From: G963663315 sp963665165 | GTDB taxonomy: Bacteria; Pseudomonadota; Gammaproteobacteria; Arenicellales; Poriferihabitantaceae | DNA length: 64,000 bases | Reading direction: 5' to 3' | Assembly: GCA_963665165.1 (NCBI GenBank) | Contig: OY761989.1 | Location: 744,001 to 808,000, forward strand | Part shown: positions 8,483 to 16,540 of the stretch, piece after piece | Numbering within the stretch: position 1 is the stretch's first letter | Layout of the letters: each line of letters begins with the position of its first letter | Notes under the pieces: model-generated | Database searches by the model: none | What the model was told of the DNA's origin: nothing | The model's input: the letters and a program-made list of their open reading frames with translations, nothing else | Program-made: the position numbers and the translations under genes

Positions 8483-10804
8483 ATGGCAGAAGTAAAAATC
8501 TTTGGATATGCAAACAAAATATCCGTTAAGCAAGGTGAGGACATTGATTTTCATGTCAATGCGGACGGTACGGACACTGCCACCGCACAACTCGTGCGTC
8601 TGATTCATGGTGATCAGCATAAAGATGGCCCCGGTTTCGTTGAAGAAGAAATATCCTGTGCGCTGAATGGCGAATGGGAGGTTAAAAAGCAGTTCACGCA
8701 GTTGGGGTCTTATCTGGTTGTGGATGACCCCGGCCAGCGTCTGGCTGTGGATGGAAGCCTCTCGGTCTTTTGTTATATCTGGCCGACGATACCTGACAAA
8801 GGGTTGCGTCAAACGATTCTGGGGAGGTGGGATGCTCGAACCAATGAAGGTTATGGCTTCGGCATCAATCCTCAAGGGCATCTTGAGTTCTGGGTGGGTG
8901 ACGGCACAGAGGTCGATTATATTGCGTCTGAATTACCTCTGGTAAGCAAGGTCTGGTACTTCGTCGGCGCCAGTTTCGACATTGAAAGCGGCCAGGCAAC
9001 CTTGTATCAACGAGGGGTACTGAACCGGTATAACTCATTGATCGGAAAAGTCGTTCCGTATGACTTCGAGTCGCATATGCAAACCGTATTCCGGTTCAGG
9101 CAAAAGAACCGGCAGGATAGTCCTTTCCTCATTGCGGGGGCAGAGGACTTCCATCAACTAAGGGGAAAGTTTGTCAATGACCTGTACTTCGGGAAAATTG
9201 ATCGTCCCGGCATTTGTGACCGCCCTTTGTCGCGCCCGGAAATGGATGAGATATGTACCGGCGCCCGGCCTCCCCGGGATGCCATCCTGGCGTACTGGGA
9301 TACGACCGAGGGCTATACCGAAAATGGCATTGGCAATACGGTTTATGATACGGGGCCGAACCAGTTGAATGCCGAAGGGGTGAATCATCCGATTCGTGGC
9401 CAGACCGGATGGAACTGGTCTGGCAAAAATGACTGCTTTCGGCTTGCGCCGTCAGAATATGGCGGTATTGAATTTCATCCTGAGGCCGTTACGGACTGTA
9501 ACTGGGAGGTAACTCGCTCAATGCAGATTCCCGCGGATCTGAAAAGCGGCGCCTACGCTATGCGTTTGCGGGTCGGCGATGGCGAAGGACTTGGGGAAGA
9601 GCATGTCGTGTTTTTTGTGCGGCCCGAAAAACCGGCGGCGAAACTCTGTTTTCTGGCGCCGACCGCCAGTTACCTGGCCTACGCCAATGAAAAGCTGAGC
9701 TTCGACGCACAGATTATTCAACCGATGACGGGCCAGCCTCCGGTCGTTTCGGATGTTGATATCGAAATGTACAAGCATCGTGAATTTGGCTTGTCCACCT
9801 ATGATTCTTATGAAGACGGCGCTGGAGTTTCATTCAGTTCGTACAAAAGGCCGATTGTCAACATGCGACCGAAATATCGGATATCCAGCATGAATATCCC
9901 GTGGCAGTTTCCCGCCGACCTGTCCATCATAGGCTGGCTCGAAGCCTGTAATTATGATTACGACATCATTACCGATGAAGATTTGCATCGGGAAGGCGCC
10001 AGCGCTCTGGAGCCTTACAACTGTGTAATCACCGGGACGCATCCGGAATACGTTTCTGAAAAAATGCTGGATGCACAGGAGGATTTTGTCGCACAGGGCG
10101 GCAGGCTCATCTATATGGGCGGCAATGGATATTATTGGTGTGTGGGATTTTATGAAGATCAGCCCTGGTGCATGGAAGTCAGAAAGCTGGATGCCGGTAT
10201 GCGCGCCTGGGCGGCAAAGCCGGGGGAGTACTATCTGCAAACGACCGGGGAGAGAAGCGGGTTATGGAGAAGCCGGGGGCGGGCGCCGCAAAAGCTGACC
10301 GGAGTGGGTTTTATTGCTGAAGGCTTTGAAACCTGTGCTCCTTTTCGCAGGATGCCTGACAGCTATCATCGAACCGTTTCCTGGATTACCGAGGGCATCG
10401 AAGGTGAAATTATCGGCGACCAGGGTCTCGCTTATGGCGGCGCCGCGGGAATCGAACTGGACCGCTATGATCTTGCTTTGGGAACTCCGCCGCATACCAG
10501 AATCATTGCGTCCTCCGGCGGTCACAGCGACAACTATGTACTGGTTACGGAAGAACTGCTTTACGCGTATGCGGGATTGGTTGGAAGCCTGGATTATCGG
10601 GTGCGCTCAGACATGACTTATTTTACAGCGCCCAATAATGGCGCAGTCTTCAGTACCGGCTCCATTGCATACGGTTCAGCATTGCCGGCCAACAATTATG
10701 ACAATAATGCTTCAACGCTGCTGAAATCGGTTGTGGACAATTTTATAAAGGATGGCAAGCTACCGGGCGGGAGCTGGACCCTGGAAGAAAAACAGTGGAG
10801 GTAA
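8483..10804 (+). CDS. N,N-dimethylformamidase large subunit (beta)-like
   Basis: 773 residues; known large subunits are about 760. Residues ~80-240 look like a LamG/concanavalin-type jelly roll (LAVDGSLSVFCYIWP, GYGFGINPQGHLEFWVGDG). Residues ~385-760 resemble the amidohydrolase-like core. The family uses a mononuclear iron held by two Tyr and one Glu; by position the candidates are Y400 (LAYAN), Y440 (LSTYD) and E522 (THPEY), with H520 and E658 (GIELDR) as further active-site candidates. Residue roles are inferred from memory of the Paracoccus enzyme. Expected reaction: hydrolysis of a small N-substituted formamide to formate and an amine. The actual substrate may differ. No signal peptide, so cytoplasmic. 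Last gene of the operon. Confidence 0.85.
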   Translation: MAEVKIFGYANKISVKQGEDIDFHVNADGTDTATAQLVRLIHGDQHKDGPGFVEEEISCALNGEWEVKKQFTQLGSYLVVDDPGQRLAVDGSLSVFCYIWPTIPDKGLRQTILGRWDARTNEGYGFGINPQGHLEFWVGDGTEVDYIASELPLVSKVWYFVGASFDIESGQATLYQRGVLNRYNSLIGKVVPYDFESHMQTVFRFRQKNRQDSPFLIAGAEDFHQLRGKFVNDLYFGKIDRPGICDRPLSRPEMDEICTGARPPRDAILAYWDTTEGYTENGIGNTVYDTGPNQLNAEGVNHPIRGQTGWNWSGKNDCFRLAPSEYGGIEFHPEAVTDCNWEVTRSMQIPADLKSGAYAMRLRVGDGEGLGEEHVVFFVRPEKPAAKLCFLAPTASYLAYANEKLSFDAQIIQPMTGQPPVVSDVDIEMYKHREFGLSTYDSYEDGAGVSFSSYKRPIVNMRPKYRISSMNIPWQFPADLSIIGWLEACNYDYDIITDEDLHREGASALEPYNCVITGTHPEYVSEKMLDAQEDFVAQGGRLIYMGGNGYYWCVGFYEDQPWCMEVRKLDAGMRAWAAKPGEYYLQTTGERSGLWRSRGRAPQKLTGVGFIAEGFETCAPFRRMPDSYHRTVSWITEGIEGEIIGDQGLAYGGAAGIELDRYDLALGTPPHTRIIASSGGHSDNYVLVTEELLYAYAGLVGSLDYRVRSDMTYFTAPNNGAVFSTGSIAYGSALPANNYDNNASTLLKSVVDNFIKDGKLPGGSWTLEEKQWR

Positions 10805-10812
10805 CCGGCCTT

Positions 10813-10870
10813 GCTGCATCCAAATGACTGGCCGTGCAGCGAACCCTTGTCATCCGGTTGACGGACCAGG
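10813..10870 (-). pseudogene. decayed fragment of a TPR gene related to the one at 992-2398
   Basis: GCTGCATCCAAATGACTGG and onward matches 1234-1276 inside the TPR gene, at 36 of 43 bases with one gap. The match continues weakly through GAC-GACC. Both copies have the same orientation. The gap breaks the frame, so this is a remnant. The remainder of 10871-11099 shows no gene; only yebC's Shine-Dalgarno (GGAAGG) is recognisable. Confidence 0.55.
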
Positions 10871-11099
10871 GCGTCGGATTGTTGACTGACGCAAGGATTC
10901 CCGGGGAACCGGCGAAGGCATGCCTGGCGGTCGTATCCCGGCAGGTGGGTATGCAGGCCTGTTAGCTGGCGCTTCCATGCAGGTGGAATGAAGGAAATCC
11001 CCGGTGTTTATGTTACTATCATGCCCATGTTTGAAACCGGCTACAGGTTCGGATCCCGCCTTGTCGGGCGGCAATGTTTGACATCGGGAAGGTTCATCC

Positions 11100-11834
11100 A
11101 TGGCGGGGCATAGCAAGTGGGCCAACATCAAGTTCCGGAAAGCGGCCCAGGACGCCAGACGCGGCAAGATATTCACTAAACTGATCAAGGAGATCACGGT
11201 TTCGGCCCGGCTGGGCGGAGACGACCCGGACGCCAATCCGAGATTGCGGACAGCCATCGACAAGGCATTGGCCGGCAACATGACCCGGGATACGATCAAC
11301 CGTGCGGTCAAACGCGGTTCCGGCGCCCTGGCCGGGGATGATATCGTCGAGATTCGATATGAGGGCTATGGCCCCGGAGGAGTGGCGGTTCTGGTGGAGT
11401 GCGCTACGGACAATAAAAACAGGACAGTCAGTGAAGTGCGTCACGCCTTTGTCAAACACGGCGGGAACCTGGGGACGGACGGGTCGGTAGCCTGGCTTTT
11501 CAATAAAATCGGATCCATCGTTTTTTCAAACGGGGAGGATGAAGAGGAAGTCATGAACATCGCCCTGGACGCGGGCGCGGAAGATGTCGAGAGTGAAGAC
11601 GGAATCATTGAGGTGGTGACGCCTCCCGGGAATTTCCATGAAGTCCAGCAGGCGATGAAGGCTGCGGGACTGCAGGCGGAAATGTCAGAAATGATCCAGC
11701 GGCCCTCGGTGGAAATTCCGGTACAGGAGGAGGATGTCGAGAAGGTGATGAAGCTGGTCAACGCTCTGGAAGACCTGGACGATGTCCAGGATGTTTTTAC
11801 CAACGCCAGTTTCGACGGCCAGGAGGCGGAGTGA
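11100..11834 (+). CDS. yebC: YebC/TACO1-family protein
   Basis: 244 residues, normal length. The N-terminal MAGHSKWANIKFRKAAQDARR is diagnostic of the YebC/TACO1 family, followed by IFTKLIKEI, the GPGGVAVLVECATDN segment and the C-terminal three-domain architecture. Members act in the cytoplasm as ribosome-associated factors easing translation of difficult (proline-rich) motifs, and were earlier annotated as transcriptional regulators. It heads the ruvCAB operon, as in many gammaproteobacteria. The stop TGA overlaps the ATG of ruvC. GGAAGG lies about 7 bp before the ATG. Confidence 0.97.
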   Translation: MAGHSKWANIKFRKAAQDARRGKIFTKLIKEITVSARLGGDDPDANPRLRTAIDKALAGNMTRDTINRAVKRGSGALAGDDIVEIRYEGYGPGGVAVLVECATDNKNRTVSEVRHAFVKHGGNLGTDGSVAWLFNKIGSIVFSNGEDEEEVMNIALDAGAEDVESEDGIIEVVTPPGNFHEVQQAMKAAGLQAEMSEMIQRPSVEIPVQEEDVEKVMKLVNALEDLDDVQDVFTNASFDGQEAE

Positions 11835-12325
11835 TGCGGGTGCTGGGAATCGATCCGGGTTCCCGAAATACAGGACTTGGCGTTGTTGAAGCGGTCCATG
11901 ATGAGCTTCGCCCGGTTGCATTTGAATGTATTCGCATGGGTAACGAGCCGCTTCCGGGTCGATTGGGCCGGATTTATCTGGGGGTGCAGGATATGATTTC
12001 GCAGTATGAGCCTGATCTGGTTGCGGTGGAACAGGTGTTTGTCGCCAACAACGCCAAATCCGCCCTGATCCTGGGACAGGCCCGGGGCAGCGCCGTCTGC
12101 TCCGCGGTGAACGCGGGTCGGGCTGTAGTCGAGTATAGCGCGTTACAGATCAAGCGCGCCCTGGTCGGTTCCGGCAACGCGAAGAAAGAACAGATGCAGT
12201 ATATGGTGCGGGTATTGCTCGGCCTGACGCGAACGCCTGGTACGGATGAGGCGGATGCCCTGGCTTGTGCGATCTGCCATATCCACACGGTCCGGATACA
12301 GGACAAACTGCGCGCAGCATCATGA
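11834..12325 (+). CDS. ruvC: crossover junction endodeoxyribonuclease RuvC
   Basis: 163-residue Holliday-junction resolvase that cuts the junction bound by RuvAB. The four catalytic acidic residues are present: D7 (GIDPGSRNTG), E66 (AVEQVF), D138 and D141 (TDEADALA). I take the ATG at 11834 rather than the in-frame GTG just before it, because MRVLGIDPGS is the usual start. It overlaps yebC (TGATG) and is followed by ruvA after a short gap. Confidence 0.97.
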   Translation: MRVLGIDPGSRNTGLGVVEAVHDELRPVAFECIRMGNEPLPGRLGRIYLGVQDMISQYEPDLVAVEQVFVANNAKSALILGQARGSAVCSAVNAGRAVVEYSALQIKRALVGSGNAKKEQMQYMVRVLLGLTRTPGTDEADALACAICHIHTVRIQDKLRAAS

Positions 12326-12353
12326 CTGGATCGGGATCGGTACCGGCTGCCCT

Positions 12354-12962
12354 GTGATTGGATACCTGAAAGGCCAGTTGTTGCAAAAACAACCGCCGTT
12401 CCTGTTGCTGGATGTCAACGGTATCGGCTACGAGGTCGAGGCGCCGATGTCGACCATTTATGAGTTGCCCAATGAGGCCGGGGCCGCCGAAGTGGCGTTG
12501 TATATTCATCTGGTGGTTCGCGAAGACGCGCAGCTTCTGTATGGTTTTTCAGACCTGAACCAGCGGCAGTTGTTCCGCAGCCTGCTGAAAATCAGCGGAG
12601 TGGGTCCGCGGGTGGCGCTGGCGGTCCTGTCTACTTTGACGACCAGCGAATTTATTACCTGCATTGAGCATGAAGACGCGCCCACCCTGGTCCGGGTGCC
12701 GGGGATCGGCAAGAAGACCGCAGAGAGAATCATCATCGACATGCGGGACCGTATTGATTCGCTGGGGGGTGCGGGTCTGCCCGTCGGGTCCCCCGGCAAA
12801 CCGGCGGATCGGGACAATCCGGTACAGGACGCCGTCGGCGCTCTGCTCGCGCTGGGTTACAAGCCCGCAGAGGCTGGCCGCGCGGTCCAGTCGGTTCGTT
12901 CGGTGAGTGAAAAACGGGATGACCTGATCCGGAACGCGTTACAGTATTTGACAAAAAGATGA
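12354..12962 (+). CDS. ruvA: Holliday junction branch migration protein RuvA
   Basis: 202 residues from a GTG start at 12354, which gives the conserved opening MIGYLKGQLLQKQPP. A longer frame upstream overlaps ruvC and has no family similarity. Domain I has NGIGYEVEAP and domain II has two helix-hairpin-helix motifs (ISGVGPRVAL and VPGIGKKTAERII). Domain III (AVGALLALGYKPAEA) contacts RuvB. RuvA binds the four-way junction as a tetramer. The stop overlaps the ruvB start (ATGA). Confidence 0.96.
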   Translation: MIGYLKGQLLQKQPPFLLLDVNGIGYEVEAPMSTIYELPNEAGAAEVALYIHLVVREDAQLLYGFSDLNQRQLFRSLLKISGVGPRVALAVLSTLTTSEFITCIEHEDAPTLVRVPGIGKKTAERIIIDMRDRIDSLGGAGLPVGSPGKPADRDNPVQDAVGALLALGYKPAEAGRAVQSVRSVSEKRDDLIRNALQYLTKR

Positions 12963-14038
12963 CTGCTGAAAACAACCCCTTGTTATCCCGGGGCACACAT
13001 CCTGATTCCGACCGGGAGCGAATGCTTGAACGCAGCCTGCGCCCATCCGGACTGGACGAGTTTGTCGGACAGACCAGCGTCAAGGCGCAAATGGAAATAT
13101 TTATTCAGGCGGCGAAGCAAAGGGGGGAGGTACTGGACCATGTCCTGGTGTTCGGCCCGCCCGGTTTGGGGAAAACCACCCTGGCGCATATCCTGGCCAG
13201 GGAGATGGGCGCTGACCTGCGACAGACATCCGGACCGGTACTGGAAAAGGCGGGCGACCTGGCGGCGATACTGACCAATCTTCAAGCCGGGGACGTGCTG
13301 TTCATTGATGAAATTCATCGTCTGAATCCGGCGATCGAGGAGATATTGTATCCTGCGCTGGAAGATTATCATCTCGATATCATGATCGGGGAAGGTCCCG
13401 CGGCGCGGTCGATCAAATTGAATCTTCCGCCCTTTACCCTGGTCGGCGCAACCACGCGGGCAGGATTGCTGACATCCCCGTTGCGCGACCGGTTCGGTAT
13501 CGTCCAGCGGTTGCATTTTTATACTACTGAAGAACTGGCCCGGATCGTTGAGCGGTCTGCCGGACTGCTTGCCGTGGAGTATGAGCCGGACGGCGTAAAG
13601 GCGATTGCGATGCGTTCTCGCGGTACCCCGCGAATCGCGAACCGGTTGTTGCGACGGGTTCGGGATTATGCCCAGGTCAAGGGGGATGGCAATCTGACCG
13701 GGGATGTTGCCAATGCCGCGCTGGATATGATCGAAGTGGACCGGTCGGGACTGGATTTGCTTGACCGGAACCTGCTGCTGGCGATCATACAGAAATTTGA
13801 CGGCGGGCCAGTCGGAATAGACAGTATTTCCGCGGCGGTCGGGGAGGAGCGCAGTACCATCGAGGATGTGGTGGAGCCTTACCTGATCCAGCAGGGGTAT
13901 CTGATGCGGACCCCCCGCGGGCGTGTGGCGACCAGAAACGCCTGGAATCACATGGGCTTGAAAATGCCGAAGGATGCCACCGGTGGTCAGCAGGAATTGT
14001 TTCCGGACACGGACTGTTCAGACCCGGTTCATAAGTGA
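12959..14038 (+). CDS. ruvB: Holliday junction branch migration ATPase RuvB
   Basis: 359-residue AAA+ motor that drives branch migration with RuvA. Walker A is GPPGLGKT (66-73), Walker B is FIDEIH (115-120), sensor region is VGATTRAG and the arginine finger region is SPLRDRFG. The C-terminal winged helix ends with TPRGRVATRNAWNHMG. Length is slightly above the usual ~340 because of a short polar tail (DATGGQQELFPDTD). It ends 24 bp before tolQ, with no ybgC between them. Confidence 0.97.
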   Translation: MTAENNPLLSRGTHPDSDRERMLERSLRPSGLDEFVGQTSVKAQMEIFIQAAKQRGEVLDHVLVFGPPGLGKTTLAHILAREMGADLRQTSGPVLEKAGDLAAILTNLQAGDVLFIDEIHRLNPAIEEILYPALEDYHLDIMIGEGPAARSIKLNLPPFTLVGATTRAGLLTSPLRDRFGIVQRLHFYTTEELARIVERSAGLLAVEYEPDGVKAIAMRSRGTPRIANRLLRRVRDYAQVKGDGNLTGDVANAALDMIEVDRSGLDLLDRNLLLAIIQKFDGGPVGIDSISAAVGEERSTIEDVVEPYLIQQGYLMRTPRGRVATRNAWNHMGLKMPKDATGGQQELFPDTDCSDPVHK

Positions 14039-14062
14039 AAATATACTATAACCCTTTTTGAA

Positions 14063-14773
14063 ATGTTCAATATGTCCATAGAAGGCGCTGCAGGAGCCGA
14101 AAACTCCATTTTGTTCCTGATTCTGAATGCCAGTTGGCCGGTGCAGACGGTGATGCTGTTGCTCCTTGGCGCTTCCGTGGTTTCATGGTACATGATCGAG
14201 CGCAAGAGAATTTCCTTCAAACGCTGGAACAACGTTGCGGACGAGTTCGAAGACCAGTTCTGGTCATGGGGAGAGATGAAGGTGATCTACCAGTATTGGA
14301 ATGGACAACGGGAACCCGAGGGAATAGCCAATATTTTTCTGGCCGGATTCCGTGAATTCAACAGGCTGGCCCAGAAGCAGAATGTTCACCGGTCCGATAT
14401 GGTAGAGGGGGTGCATCGCTCGATGCGGGTGGCGCTGAGCCGGGAGATGGGCAGTATTGAACAGCATTTGCCGTTTCTGGCAACGGTGGGGTCCATCAGC
14501 CCCTATGTGGGATTGTTCGGCACCGTGTGGGGGATCATGCATTCGTTCCAGGCCCTGAGTGGAATGCAGCAGGTCACGATTGCCACGGTGGCGCCGGGCA
14601 TAGCCGAAGCGTTGATCGCCACTGCCATGGGATTGTTTGCCGCGATTCCAGCGGTAATTGCCTATAACAAGTTCGCCAATACCGCTGAGAGGCTAAGCAG
14701 TCGCTACGAAGTATTCATTGAAGAATTCCTGAGTATCGTCAACCGTCAGGACATAGGAGGAAGGTCGGAATGA
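14063..14773 (+). CDS. tolQ: Tol-Pal system proton channel subunit TolQ
   Basis: 236-residue inner-membrane protein with three membrane segments: the first near residues 25-45 (VMLLLLGASVVSWYMIE), then two close together after SISPYVGLFGTVWGIMHSF and TVAPGIAEALIATAMGLFAAIPAVIAYN. These are the MotA/TolQ/ExbB signature stretches. With TolR it forms the proton-driven motor that energises TolA during outer-membrane constriction. The start may be at 14063 or the ATG at 14072; neither has a clear Shine-Dalgarno. It overlaps tolR by 4 bp. Confidence 0.96.
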   Translation: MFNMSIEGAAGAENSILFLILNASWPVQTVMLLLLGASVVSWYMIERKRISFKRWNNVADEFEDQFWSWGEMKVIYQYWNGQREPEGIANIFLAGFREFNRLAQKQNVHRSDMVEGVHRSMRVALSREMGSIEQHLPFLATVGSISPYVGLFGTVWGIMHSFQALSGMQQVTIATVAPGIAEALIATAMGLFAAIPAVIAYNKFANTAERLSSRYEVFIEEFLSIVNRQDIGGRSE

Positions 14774-15195
14774 GTTACCGGAGCCAACGCCGCAAAAAAC
14801 GCATGATCTCGGAAATCAATGTGGTCCCATATATCGATGTAATGCTGGTGTTGCTGATCGTTTTCATGGTGACTACACCGCTGTTCAGTACCGGGGTCCA
14901 TGTTGATTTGCCTGAAGCCGCGGCCAAGCCTATGGAGAACGAAAATGAAGAGCCCTTTGTCGTGACTGTGGATGCCGATGGCAACTACTATCTCAACGAG
15001 GACGAACAGAAAATTGCGTCGGAGCGTGAAATTGAACTGAAAGCCAGAGCGGTGCTGACCAGAAACCCGGATCTGCCTTTTGTGATCAGGGGAGATGGCG
15101 CGGCAGAATATACCTCTGTGGTGCAAGCCATGGTGCTGTTGCAAAAAGCGGGTGTCGAGTCAGTGGGCCTGGTTACCGATCCGCCTGAATTCTGA
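14770..15195 (+). CDS. tolR: Tol-Pal system protein TolR
   Basis: 141 residues: a short basic cytoplasmic N terminus (RSQRRKKRMISEINV), one membrane helix carrying the essential Asp in VVPYIDVMLVLLIVFMVTTP, and a periplasmic ExbD/TolR domain ending with VGLVTDPPEF. TolR is the partner of TolQ in the proton channel. AGGAGG lies just before its ATG inside the tolQ end. Confidence 0.96.
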   Translation: MSYRSQRRKKRMISEINVVPYIDVMLVLLIVFMVTTPLFSTGVHVDLPEAAAKPMENENEEPFVVTVDADGNYYLNEDEQKIASEREIELKARAVLTRNPDLPFVIRGDGAAEYTSVVQAMVLLQKAGVESVGLVTDPPEF

Positions 15196-15228
15196 GCGGG
15201 GCCAGATTCACGGTTGCCAGACAACGGA

Positions 15229-16533
15229 ATGAAACAAGATTTTCGGCGAATTTGGTACACTGCACGAGCGGCGCTGTTTTCCACTACGATACACGGCGTC
15301 CTGATCGCGGCGCTGGTCGCCGGGTTCTTATGGCCGCGGTCGGATACCGTACTGGAGCGCGGAGTCGTGGAGCCGATCCAGGCGAAAGCCATTTCAAACC
15401 AGGAAATAATCGAGCAGGTGGAGGTCCAGAAAAAAAGGCTTTCGGAAAAGGCAAAGCTGGCTGAGGATCTGGAGAATCTCAGGAAACAACAGGAGGAGGA
15501 ACAAAAGAGGCTTGAAACGCTGGAGGCCAATCGTGTAAAGGAGCAGGAGCGACTGGCGGAGGAGAAGCGGCGGCTAGTGGAGCAGGAGCGGCTGGAGGAA
15601 GAGAAGCGGATACTGGCGGAGCAGAAGCGGTTGGAGGAGGAGAAGCGGAAGCAGGAAGAGCGGAAGCGGCTGGCTGAGGATCTGGAGAATCTCAGGAAAC
15701 AACAGGAGGAGGAACAAAAGAGGCTTGAAACGCTGGAGGCCGATCGTATAAAGGAGCAGAAGCGGCTGGAGGAAGAGAGGCTGAAACTGGAAGAGCAGGA
15801 GCGGCTGGAGGAAGAGAAGCGGAAGCAGGAAGAACAGGAGCGACTGGAGGAAGAGAAGCGGATACTGGCGGAGCAGAAGCGGTTGGAGGAGGAGAAACGG
15901 AAGCAGGAGGAACAGGAGCGACTGGAGGAAGAGAAGCGGATACTGGCGGAGCAGGAGCGGCTGGAGGAAGAGAAGCGGAAGCAGGAAGAACAGGAGCGAC
16001 TGGAGGAAGAGAAGCGGATACTGGCGGAGCAGAAGCGGTTGGAGGAGGAGAAACGGAAGCAGGAGGAACAGGAGCGGCTGGAGGAAGAGAGGCTGAAACT
16101 GGAAGAGCAGGAGCGGCTGGAGGAAGAGAAGCGGAAGCAGGAGGAACAGGAGCGGCTGGAGGAAGAGAGGCAGAAGCAGGAAGAGCGGAAGCAGGAAGAA
16201 CAGAAACGACTGGAGGCAGAGAGGAGGGAACAAGAGCGTATCCAGAGGGAGGCAGCCAATGCGCTGCAAGCTCTGTTTAACGAGATTGCGGCTGCGGTCG
16301 AAGAAAAGTGGCGGGTAACCGGGAAGCAGGGATTAAAAGCGTTGATTCAGGTAAAAGTAGGCAGAAATGGTGAAGTTCAAGTGGCAAATGTGATAGAAAG
16401 CAGTGGGGATCGTTTTTTTGACGAGTCTGCAGAATGGGCCATCAAGAGAGCATCGCCCTTACCGTTCCCAGCAGACCCGAAGTATTATGAATATATTTCC
16501 GAATTTAACTTTTTGTTCAATCCGGGCGGTTGA
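15229..16533 (+). CDS. tolA: Tol-Pal system protein TolA with long repetitive coiled-coil domain
   Basis: 434 residues from ATG 15229 (MKQDFRRIWYTARAALFSTT). An in-frame TTG at 15214 is an alternative. Domain I is an N-terminal membrane anchor at residues 15-35. Domain II (~65-345) is almost entirely Glu/Lys/Arg/Gln/Leu in modules such as RLEEEKRKQEEQERLEEEKR, predicted to be a very long single helix or coiled coil spanning the periplasm. Domain III (~350-434; ALFNEIAAAVEEKWRVTG to FNFLFNPGG) is the TonB/TolA C-terminal fold that touches Pal and TolB. The DNA of domain II contains perfect repeats of 72 and 128 bp. Long open frames on the other strand here are by-products of this composition. 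Confidence 0.93.
   Translation: MKQDFRRIWYTARAALFSTTIHGVLIAALVAGFLWPRSDTVLERGVVEPIQAKAISNQEIIEQVEVQKKRLSEKAKLAEDLENLRKQQEEEQKRLETLEANRVKEQERLAEEKRRLVEQERLEEEKRILAEQKRLEEEKRKQEERKRLAEDLENLRKQQEEEQKRLETLEADRIKEQKRLEEERLKLEEQERLEEEKRKQEEQERLEEEKRILAEQKRLEEEKRKQEEQERLEEEKRILAEQERLEEEKRKQEEQERLEEEKRILAEQKRLEEEKRKQEEQERLEEERLKLEEQERLEEEKRKQEEQERLEEERQKQEERKQEEQKRLEAERREQERIQREAANALQALFNEIAAAVEEKWRVTGKQGLKALIQVKVGRNGEVQVANVIESSGDRFFDESAEWAIKRASPLPFPADPKYYEYISEFNFLFNPGG
15457..15741 (+). repeat. 72-bp perfect direct repeat in tolA
   Basis: Bases 15457-15528 recur identically at 15670-15741 (offset 213 bp, a multiple of 3). Each encodes the segment LAEDLENLRKQQEEEQKRL and the residues up to LEA. In-frame recombination between the copies would delete or add 71 residues. 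Confidence 0.9.
15793..16076 (+). repeat. 128-bp perfect direct repeat in tolA
   Basis: Bases 15793-15920 recur identically at 15949-16076 (offset 156 bp = 52 codons, 28-bp spacer). Perfect identity, including synonymous positions, implies recent duplication or gene conversion within tolA. Further imperfect copies of the same module occur at about 15596 and 16090. Confidence 0.9.
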
Positions 16534-16540
16534 CAGCGCC

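Noticed and set aside
14988..16269. Long minus-strand open frames opposite tolA rich in Ser/Arg/Cys or Leu/Pro/Phe
   Set aside because: They arise from the GAG/AAG/CGG-rich repeats of tolA read backwards; composition is low-complexity and no family is visible.
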